From: Elephas maximus indicus
Taxonomy: Eukaryota > Chordata > Mammalia > Proboscidea > Elephantidae
Reading direction: 5' to 3'
NCBI RefSeq assembly: GCF_024166365.1
Contig: NC_064839.1
Coordinates: 14,370,878-14,434,877 of the forward strand
DNA: 64,000 bases
This document shows, in pieces, positions 12,250 through 21,600 of this stretch. The translations under genes and the position numbers were made by a program. Every line of letters starts with the position of its first letter. Position 1 is the stretch's first letter. The notes under the pieces were generated by a model, which had not been told where the DNA came from, did not search any database, and worked only from the letters and a program-made list of their open reading frames with translations.

Positions 12250-13578
12250 TGACATCCAAGCCCAGATCAGCAGCAATGAAAGGAGGCAGGGGGTGGGTTG
12301 TCAGGTACCAGGGAAGGGGCGCCCCGGAAGCTGGGCAATATCAGAGCGGCCCAGGCGGTTCCCGTCGAGGGTGCGCCTCCCGAACTCTTCTCCACTACCA
12401 GCACCGGGGTACAGGAGGGGACGAGCAGGAAGAGTTGTTTAAAAAAACAAAAAACAGACCACGCCGCGGCCCCAGACCTTCAGTGGTTCCTAGGCCCGCA
12501 CACTTCTCAAGCCCTCGGGGCCTCAATGGGACCAAGCCTCCCCGCCGTCCGACCTGAGGCAACCCTTCATTGGAGCAGCCGGGCAGCTCCTCCCCGAACC
12601 CCACCTCTCGCTCTAGCCTGGAGATGACGGGAGTCTGCGTGGGCGAAGGAGGCGTCCGAGTCTCGGGGACTGTGACAGGAGCCAGGACGCTGGTCGTTAT
12701 CCTCCGAGCGGCCGGGACACCAGGCGGAACAGGGCAGCACTCGACGACCGGAAGTACGCCACTTCCTTCCGGCCGGCGCCACACGAGACGGGGAGGGGCG
12801 TCCGCGGAGGGGGCGGGGTCTCGAGTTGACGGACAGCTCCCGAGACCTATGGACGCGGCCGCAGCGGCCCTGCCTCTCTGGCGCGCCCCTTTACCGGGGC
12901 TACCGATGCCTTCCAGCCGCCCGTTTCCACGGTGTTGCACAAAGCACCGCAGGTGCCTCGTCCTCCTTTTCCCGCGGCACGTTGCAGGCTGTGGTGCGGC
13001 GCGGGGAGGGAGGCGAGTTCGGTCCCGCCTCCCGCGACCCTCTCGGCCTCCTCGCCCGGCCAGCCGCCTTCTCCGCCCCGGAGCCGCGCGTGCTGACGGC
13101 TGAGCGGCCACAGGTCTGTGACGGGCGGCGGGCCGCGGGCGGCGTGAGTGGCCGCGCGGGCGCGAGGGCTCCGCGGCGGGGTCCCCAGCGTCCGGGCGGG
13201 CGGGCCCCTTCCGCGTCCTGCCTGGTGGTTTCCGCGGGATCCGCGACGACGACAGAAAGCCCCGGCCGCCCGCCGCCGGTGCGGTGGGAGCGGCGCGGCA
13301 CCGGACTCCGGGCGTCCGCTGTGGGACGGAGCGCACGGACGTCGGCGGCGAAGGCGGTTCGGGGCTGGAGCTCGTGAGCAAGTTTGCAGACTTGGCGGCG
13401 CCGCGTTCTCGGGCGACTTCCCCCGAGGTGGCCGCGGGGGCGGGGGAGGGCCTGACGCTGGGTGACCTGGAGCGAGGGCCTCAGCCCCGGCGTCCGCCAG
13501 CCCCGGTACCCCATGAGGGTACCAGGTGCCGTAGGTGTGGGGCGCAGGTAACCCAAATCAAGTGCCCTGCGGCGCCGA
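12250..13578 (+). promoter_or_regulatory. DPY19L3: CpG-island promoter of DPY19L3 with unresolved non-coding exon 1
   Basis: About 1.3 kb of very GC- and CpG-rich sequence stands out from AT-rich surroundings, 2-3 kb upstream of the initiator exon. It has Sp1-type GC boxes (gggggcgggg near 12809-12819), ETS sites and no TATA box, as expected for a housekeeping promoter. Candidate donors for exon 1 are cacag|gtctgt (GT at 13114), cggc|gtgagt (GT at 13144) and gcag|gtaacc (GT at 13548); I cannot choose among them without a transcript. ORFs here are CpG artefacts. Confidence 0.8.
12747..12772. promoter_or_regulatory. Clustered, oppositely oriented ETS/GABP-type sites
   Basis: ACCGGAAGTA (12747-12756) is followed by ACTTCC (12761-12766) and TTCCGG (12767-12772) in the opposite orientation. 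Paired CCGGAAGT boxes are typical of GABPA/ELK-bound CpG-island promoters and often lie near the transcription start site. Binding is inferred from the motif only. Confidence 0.55.
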
Positions 13579-13745
13579 GGGGCCCTGGTGGCTCAGTGGT
13601 TAAGAGCTCGGCTGCTAACCCAAGGTCGGCAGTTCGAATCCACCACGCGCTCTTTGGAAACCCTATGGGGCAGTTCTGCTCTGTCCTATAGGGTCGCTAT
13701 CAGCTGGAATCGACTCGATGGCAACGCGTTATTTTGGGGTTTTGG
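13579..13745 (+). repeat. AfroSINE at the 3' edge of the CpG island
   Basis: Near-consensus short-class copy (ggccctggtggctcagtggt ... tcgactcgatggcaacgcg). It abuts GC-rich sequence on its left and AT-rich intron on its right, so it lies at or just downstream of the presumed exon 1. Confidence 0.9.
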
Positions 13746-14885
13746 CGGTGCCGAGGAGACGGTCTGTGTAGTGATCAAGTAATCATTCCTATTAACGTAA
13801 AGTTTGCTTTTATAATTCTTTCCAAACACTTGAGGTGGCATTCCTTTTCTTTTGAGAGAGGAACTTTTGTTTCCCAGTATATGGGATTGTCATTGCGTGG
13901 CACATAATAGGCGCTTAAGCATGTGTTGATTTTCTGTCTTATACGATAAGCGTGTAAGTGTGAGTTTTTAAAACTGTTCCCGTTAGAAAAAAAAACCGTT
14001 GCCATCGAATCGATTCCGACCCTTAGCGACCCTGAAGAGCATGCATGTACCTAGAAATAGGTGATCTGGGAGGTAAACTCATCTCTGCCAGTACCACTTT
14101 GCTAACACCCCTTTTTTCCCTCATTGCTCCAGATTCTCCATTTTCAGTGCTTGAAGGCATAGCACCTTGTACTGAAGTCTGTTCCCCTTCCCACATTTTT
14201 TCTATGAATGAATTGTATAGTGTTGGTTTATTTGTTTCTATAGAGCCACAGTGTCTACCTTTAGTAATTAATAAGCCGTCCAAACAATGTGTCAGGCTAC
14301 TGGCCTGTATTTAATAAGTAATTGGCAGGACGCTGCTCGTTATTCAGTGAAGTGAAGCAAGATGTTCTGGGGGATTGTACCCAGCCAGCTCAGTGCCACC
14401 ACTCCCCCGCCTCCCACTTGCTGCTTCCAAACCAGGCTCCTGCTCCCTGTGGTTACTCCCACTGCTCCTCCTGGGATAGCAGCTGCCTGCATGGCACACC
14501 CCCGCTGTCCTCAGCGCTGAGGCATAATCCTGAGGCTCTCAGTGTGAATTGTTTTAAAAGAACACAATTATTAAAATTTAGATACCTGAGACAAAGTAAT
14601 ATTTAAGTTCTTCAAAATCGGGCTACCAACAAATATGCTGTCGAATACCTCCCACACAGCATTTCTATGGGTGATACAAAATACCGAAAAGTACTACTGT
14701 GTGGTCTGTAGAACTGTGGCCGTTCCATAAAACTGTGTAAATTACGTGACAAATGGCCCAGGAACTGCTGTGGCTCCGAGAGGAAGAAGATGCACAGGAA
14801 GTACAGCATCCAGAGAAAGAAAGCTGACTGGAAGAAGGGCGGGGGCTTGTCCCTGTTGCTACCTGTATTCCTGACTCCTGGCATC
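13746..14885. other. DPY19L3 intron 1, left part
   Basis: Contains a 5'-truncated minus-strand SINE tail at 13987-14036 (accgttgccatcgaatcgat). Otherwise no repeat or motif is recognised; the ORFs at 14023-14606 are unconvincing. Confidence 0.5.
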
Positions 14886-14887
14886 CA

Positions 14888-15088
14888 AAGGAATCGACTC
14901 GACAGCAGTGGGTTTTTGGTTGGTACCCAAAACCAAACCGATTGCCGTCGAGTCTATTCCGACTCAGCAACCCTACAGGACAGAGTAGAACTGCCCCATA
15001 GGGTTTCCAAGGAACGCTTTGGTGGATTCAAATCGCTGACCTTTTGACTAGCCAGCAGAGCTCTTAACCACTGCACCGCCAGGGCGTC
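14888..15088 (-). repeat. AfroSINE, full minus copy next to a plus-strand tail fragment
   Basis: 14888-14920 is a plus-strand tail (aggaatcgactcgacagcag). 14925-15088 is a full-length minus copy (accaaaccgattgccgtcga ... taaccactgcaccgccag). Two insertions meet tail to tail. Confidence 0.8.
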
Positions 15089-15136
15089 TAACTCCTGGTA
15101 GTGCCTGCCGCGTAGCAGGTGCTTGTCTCATAAACA

Positions 15137-15302
15137 GAGCCCTGGTAGTACGGTGGTTGAAAGCTACAGCTGCTAACCCAAAGGTCAGCAGTTCAAGTCC
15201 ACCAGCCACCCCTTTGAAACCCTAAAGGGCAGCTCTGCTCTGTCCTGTAGGGTTGCTACGAATTGACTCAACGGCAAGGGGTTTGGTTTTTTTTTTTTTT
15301 TT
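15137..15302 (+). repeat. AfroSINE (short class) 215 bp upstream of the initiator exon
   Basis: Head agagccctggtagtacggtg, tail aattgactcaacggcaaggg followed by a T-run to 15302. It lies close to the splice acceptor at 15516 but does not overlap it. Confidence 0.85.
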
Positions 15303-15516
15303 GGTTTTGCCTGGTAGATATGTTTGTGCTAAACGTTTGTGTTGTGTCTTAAGTTTAGCTTTAAAGGCCAGCTAAGATTTGGATGAGAAAATGGGAGGGC
15401 GTGCTAAACAAAGGCAAACAGCACAAATGAAGTCCAGCACAGATGAGCACAGAGGCGTGCTGGGGAGTGAGGGTGCTGACATACAGATGGACCGTTTATT
15501 TCTGTGTTGCTTGTAG

Positions 15517-15552
15517 GAGTGCTTGGAAGAACAATGCATGTAAGTCTTTGAC
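15517..15552 (+). other. DPY19L3: DPY19L3 5' UTR portion of the first coding exon
   Basis: The acceptor at 15515-15516 follows a T-rich tract ending ttgcttgtag, so the exon should begin at 15517. The 36 nt before the ATG are untranslated leader spliced to an upstream non-coding exon, presumably in the CpG island. They carry two upstream ATGs, described separately. The acceptor is inferred from the sequence, not from a transcript. Confidence 0.75.
15534..15551 (+). promoter_or_regulatory. Overlapping micro-uORFs upstream of the DPY19L3 start
   Basis: An ATG at 15534 opens a five-codon reading frame (MHVSL) that stops at TGA 15549-15551, one base before the main ATG at 15553. A second ATG at 15538 is followed directly by TAA (15541-15543), a start-stop element. 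Neither frame is in register with the main ORF. Such elements often lower initiation at the downstream start; that effect here is an inference. Confidence 0.6.
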
Positions 15553-15655
15553 ATGATGTCCATCCGGCAGAGAAAAGGAATAAAAGCCACAGAAATTCCT
15601 GAGGGTTATCCAGCACAAGAAGAAAATGTGAAGTTGGAAAATAAATTGCCATCTG
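15553..15655 (+). CDS. DPY19L3: DPY19L3 coding exon 1 (initiator exon)
   Basis: This exon encodes residues 1-34 plus the first base of codon 35: the short, basic, presumably cytosolic N-terminus ([18 protein letters not shown]...). Two tandem ATGs (15553 and 15556) could both initiate; the first matches the human MMSIRQR start. The donor is atctg|gtatgtga at 15655/15656. Nothing upstream in the exon is in frame, because the leader carries stops. Confidence 0.95.
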
Positions 15656-18600
15656 GTATGTGATTTAAACTCAAGCCGTGTTTGGGATTGCTTTTATTTC
15701 TGCACATTTAACTATTGTTGGCCAATAGGATAAAAAATTCAGTGAACCTAACACTTGAGAAAACTTTGTTCTAGTACCCTGTTGTTTTGGTTTTTATAAT
15801 TTATTTGAAAGTAATTCGATTATTTTGGTTTGACAGTTATGGTCAGATAAAAGATGAAAGCTTTGATTAGAACCCCTTGTTTCTCAGTTGTCTGGTCTTG
15901 AGCTTATTTATTGTTATGGCCGTCTGACCTGTTGACTCTACATTGATGCCTTTCCCTACTATTCAGATTTTAATCTATTTCTCATTTTTCTGGCATATAT
16001 ACACTGTTCATATGAGGCAGCTTTACCTTGGGGGAGTTTTTCATTTCATTAGTCAAAGATCAGTCATTTTTTTTTCTTACTAGTTTTAGGTCAAAGTCCT
16101 GAAATTTTCTCCTTTGCTTTGTTTTCGTGAGAAAAGTAGTCAGAATTGGTAAATTGTTTCTATAATACTGAAAACTTGCTAAGATAGACATCAAATGGCA
16201 TTAATTGCCAACTTCTTGCCTCCTGAGTTGCTTTCTTAAGTAAGCCTAGTCAGTATTTTAAGACTAATCCTGAAAAATTTTATGTCCATTGACCATTTTA
16301 GAAGGAGCCCTGGTGGGATGGTAGTTAAAGTGCTTGGCTGCTAACCAAGAGGTTGGAGATTCGAACCCACTAGCCATGTCCCAGGAGAAGGATGTGGCAA
16401 TCTGCTGCCACAAAGATTACAGCCTTGGAAACCCTTTGGGGGCTGTTCTACTCGGTCCTATAGGGGCACAATGAGTTGGAATCAACTCTATGGCAGTGGG
16501 TTTGGTTTTGGGGTTTGGCCATTTTGGATATCTGATAGAATTTACATTAATTGCAGCCATGTTAATTCTTATCAGCCAAACTTAGTAATTTGGGGGAAAG
16601 AGTTAAATAATAGTACCTGAATGGGCACGGGGGGGAGGGTAGTGGGGGTGTCATGCCGTCCAACTCAGCTGTTAGCAATAATGCATTTTGGGCAATAGAG
16701 AGTACTTCTTGAAGAGCTTATACAAGGCAAATTCAAGTTTGTTTTTAAGTAAAACATGACTCTGGGGATTGTCCAAAGCAGTATTTATCCATTTCAGAAA
16801 AACTGAAAGCGGAGGAAAGGAAAAAGAACTCCTGTAACCCACCCATCATTTCTCCATCTGCATGCTGTTTGCCCTCTTTACGTGTATACCCGCAGACATT
16901 CATATGTAGTTTTACAAAATTGGGATCCTACATGCTGTTTTGTAACTTCCTATTTTTCTCTCATAAAATGAACATGTCATAAGTCAGTAAATTTTTTTTT
17001 TTTTTTTTTGTGGTACAAACATATATAACAAAACATTTGCCAATTCAACATTTTTTGCATGCACAATTCAGTGACATTAATTAGGTTTATCACATTATGC
17101 AGCCGTCACCAGTTTCCTGTTCTACATTTTTCTATCACGCTTAACAAAAACTCAGCCCCCCAGGCAATGACTCCCATTTTTTCCCTCTCTCCCACTCTTG
17201 GGAACCACTAATAAACTTTGGTCTCTATACATTTGCCAATTCTAGGTATTTCATGTAAGTGGTAAACATTGTCAGTGACTGCATAGAGACGTAGCTGCCA
17301 TCGAGTTGACTCCAACTCATGGTGGCCTTATGTACAACAGAATGAAACGTTGCGCTCATGTGTTAACCGCTTGATCACCAGCATGTTCCAGTCCATTGTT
17401 GCGGCTACTGTACCAGTCCATATCACTGAGAGTCTTCCTCACCCTCACTGGCCCTCTGCTTCATCAAACATGTTGTCCTCCTCTAGCAATTGATTCCTTC
17501 TGATGACATAAAGCAAGTGAGTTGGACAATGTTGGGTTGTAATCTATAGGTTTTCAGTCACTTGTTTTCAGAAGTGGATTGCCAGGCCTTTCTTCCTAAT
17601 CTGTCCTCTGGAAGCTCCACTGAAACCTGTCCAGCAGGGTTACCCTGCTGGTGTTTGAAACACCAGTGGCATAGCTTCTGGCTACACGGCAGCACGTAAG
17701 CCACCACAGTACATCAAACTGACAGATGAGTGGTGGCAGTGACTGCATAGTAAACCATTATGTGGCTGTAGCATAAGTGATTTAACTAACTCCTTTTTCA
17801 GTATTTAGATAGTTTTCTAACCTTTTACTAACACATACAGCACTCTGATAAATATCCTTGTAGCCAAATGTTGTTTAAAACTTTAATTATTTCCTTGGGG
17901 TATATGCCTAGATTTGGAATTATTGGTCCTGTGGTATGCTCATTTTGTTGGCTTTTACTCCCTACTACCACGTTGCCTTCCAGAGCAGTACCAGTTTACT
18001 ATTCTACCAGCAGCATTTGGAAGCTGTTCATTTTTTATACCATTGCCAAAACAGAGTATTAGCATTTTAAGCTATCAAATTGGCCAAGATTTTTAGAATT
18101 ATACCTCATTGTTTTCATTTGCATTTCCTTGTCGTTGCTGTTAGGTGCCAACGAGTCGATTCCTACTCATAGTGATCCTATGTACAACAGAACAAAACAA
18201 TGTCCAGTCCTGAGCCATCCTCACAGTCATTGCTGTGGCTAAGCCCATTGTTGTAGACGCTGTGTCAGTCTATCTTGTCGAGGGTTTTCCTCTTTTTCAC
18301 TGACCCTCTGCTTTACCAAGCATGGTATTCTTCTCCAGGGACTGTTCCCTCCTGATAACATGCCTGAAAAATGTAAGACAAAGTCTCGCCATCCTCACTT
18401 CTAAGGCGCATTCTGGCTGTATTTCTTCCAGGATGTATTTGTTTGTTCTTCTGGCCAAAAAAACAAAAATAAAAACCCACTGCCACCGAGTTAATTCTGA
18501 CTCATAGGGCTTCCAAGGCTGTAAATCTCTGTGGAAGCAGACTGCCACATCTTTCTATCCCAGAGCTGCTGTTTGGTTTTGAACCACCACCTTTCAGTTA

Positions 18601-21600
18601 GCAGTCAAACACTGTAACCACTGCACCACCAGGGCTCCATGTTCTTCTGGCAGTCCATAGTATATTCAGTATTCTTCACCAACACCATAGTTCATATGCA
18701 TCAGTTCTTCTTCAGTCTTCATTATTCATTGTCCGGCTTTCACATGCATATGAAAAAAACCCATTGCCCTTCAGCTGATTCTGACTCATAGCAACCCTAT
18801 AGGACAAAGTAGAACTGCCTCATAGGTTTCGACGGAGCAGCTAGCTGGTGGATTCAAACTGCTGACCTTTTGGCTCTTAACCACTGTGTCACCATGGTTC
18901 CGGTACATGCATATGAGGCGATTGAAAATACCATGACTTGAGTCGGGCATACCTTAGTCCTCAAAGTGATATCTTTGCTTTTTAACACTTTAAAGAGGTC
19001 TTTTGCAGCAGATTTGCCCAATGCAATACATCATTTGATTTCCTGACTGCTGCTTTCATGGGCGTCGATTGCGGATCCAAGTAAAATGAAATCCTTGACA
19101 ATTTCAATTTATTTTCTCCTTTTGTCATGATATTGCTTATTGGTACAGTTGTGAGGGTTTTTGTTTTCTTTATGTTGAACCAGTATGTAATCCATATTTA
19201 AGGCTGTGGTCTTTGATCTTCATCAGTAAGTGCTGCAGGTATTCTGCACTTCCAGCGAGCAGGGTTGCATCATCTGTATATTGCAGATTGTTAATGAGTC
19301 TTGCTCCAATCCTGATGCCACATTCTCCTTCATGTACTCCAGCTTCTGAGATTATTTGCTCAGCATACGTATTGAATAAGTATAGTGAAAGCATACAATC
19401 CTGACACACACGTTTCCTGATCTTAAACCACGCAGTATCTTCTTGTTCTATTCCCACAACTGCCCGTTGGTCTATGTAGAAGTTCCGCGAGAGCACAGTT
19501 TTTCTGGAATCCCCATTCTTTGCAATGTCCATAATTTGTTATGATCCATACAGCCGAATGCCTTTGCATAGTCAGTAAAAACAGATAAACATCTTTCTGG
19601 TGTTCTCTGCTTGTAACCAAGATCCATCTGACATCAGCAATGATATTCCCTATTTCCTATCCTCTTCAGAACTGGACTGGAATTTCTGGCCCTGTCAGTG
19701 TGCCGCTGCAACCGTTTTTGAATTTGGCATTTCCTTATCACTAATGAATTTGAACATTTTTTTCTGTCTATCTTATATTGGCCATTTTTTCTTTTGTGCA
19801 TTGCCTGCTGGAATAGTCGTCATTCGTTACTGTCCTGAAAGTATTCATCCTATGTCAAGGATAGTTAAGCTTTATTTTATGTGCTGTAAATATTTTTCCT
19901 ACTTTATGTCTCCCTTAACTTAAGTCATGATGGATTTTTGCTATGGGTTTTTGTTTTTGTTTTGTTTTTAAGTAATCAAGTTGTTCAGTAGCTTTTATGA
20001 ATAAACTCCAAATTGTAAATAGAGGATCTAAAAGACTATTTGCAACCTACACATGTAATTCATTTATTCCTCCATCTCACAAACTTCATCGTTAAATTCT
20101 AATTGTTTAACTATGCTAGATATAGATGCTGAGTATTAAAGATGAATAATATACAGTATTTCTCAAAAAGCTCACTTTCTGGTTGGCAAAATGGACAAGT
20201 GAACAGTTACATACAGTGGGGTAAAAACTAATAAAAGTAATAAAAAAGATTTGTGAAATCAAAGAAAAGGAGCCCCTGTGTGTTGGGGAAAGAGAAAGCT
20301 TTGCTAATGACAGAGAACTGGAACTTAGCATTCCTGATAGTTTGAAGTAGAATTACTGAATTCTAAATCCTTCACTGACTTGGTTCCTTATCTGTTCCAT
20401 TTTTCTAAAAGGTTGTACCGATAGAAGATTATGGAAGATTCTCTGGTTTGCAGTTGGTGGAACCATTGCCCTCTGCAGTGGACTGCTTACATCTGTCTAC
20501 CTTGCCACTTTACATGAAAATGATTTATGGTTTTCTAATATTAAGGTATGGGGTTTCTGTGACCATCGTATGATTTACTTACCACTGCCTCCAGGAGTTA
20601 GCCATGTTGATGAATGAAGACAGTGTCATTTTGCCATAAAGAATTAGTGTTATTATAAAATAACATATCAGAATTTTTGTAATCAAGCAAGCCTTCTCTT
20701 TCATTAACTTACTCCAGTTATGCAGCAGTTACTCTAATCCACGGTATTTTCCAAACTGTGGATTGTGAAATTGGTGCAGTGGGACACAGGTTGACATTGT
20801 TTCTTAATGAAGTGAAATAGAAAAGAAAATAAGACAATGTATCACTCATAGTAGAATCGAGAATGTTTTGTGAAATGAGCCCTGGTGGCACAATGATTAA
20901 GCACTTTCCTGCTAACCAAAATGTGGGTGGTTCAAACCTACCAGTAGCTCTGTGAGAGAAAATGCCTGGTGATCTGCTCTAATAAAGCTTAAAACCAAAA
21001 CCTGTTGTCTTCTGGTCGATTCTGACTGATAGTGACCCCGTAGGACAGAATTGAACTGCCCAGTAGGGTTTCCAAGGCTGTAAATCTTTACTGAAGCAGA
21101 CTGCCAAATCTTTCTCCTATGGAGCTGCTGGTGAGTTTGAACTGCCAATATTTTGATTAGCAGCCAAGCACTTAACTACCAGGGACCCTAGTAAACCCAA
21201 TGAGGCAGTTCTACTCTGTCCTATAGGGTCGCTATGAGCCACAATCAGCTCAGCACACAACAACAACAATGTGTTTGTACAGACTGAGTCACGGTATACA
21301 ACCTATGTTTTACTGTGGGTTGCATTAAAAAAAAATCAAAAGCCACTGCTCTAAACTGCGGTGTTTTAACCTGGCTCCATAGATGAGCCTCGAGGTGTCC
21401 GTAACTTTCTAATGTTATATGCGAACAGCTTTGTGGGTGTGCTTGCCCACACGCTTGCGTGCTTTTTTCTGGGAAAGGAGCCATAATTTTCATCAGATTC
21501 TCAAAAGGGCTCATGACTTCTTACACCAGTTTCCTTGTTTTCCTTCTTTCTCCCTTCTGTCTATTGATCTGTTTCTCTGTCTCTTTCTCTAACATTTCTG

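Larger units (their letters stand above)
18132..19740 (-). mobile_element. RTE (BovB-like) LINE remnant carrying two nested SINEs
   Basis: It is co-linear with 6986-9060. On the minus strand, 19170-19532 still reads through the RT active-site region, with [19 protein letters not shown] in place of the usual YADD-type box. Stops and frameshifts elsewhere make it non-functional. SINEs interrupt it at 18455-18639 and 18754-18904, each with its own target-site duplication. Confidence 0.85.

Noticed and set aside
1-12250. 3' end of an upstream neighbour gene such as ZNF507, the gene expected upstream in human
   Set aside because: No zinc-finger coding sequence, terminal exon or other exon-like conserved segment was found; the region is repeat-derived or unassigned.
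12395-13381. Longest ORF in the window, 328 aa on the minus strand, and several overlapping ORFs on both strands
   Set aside because: They lie wholly in the CpG island, where stops are rare because the sequence is GC-rich. The products are Arg/Pro/Ala-rich with no domain, and multiple frames are open at once.
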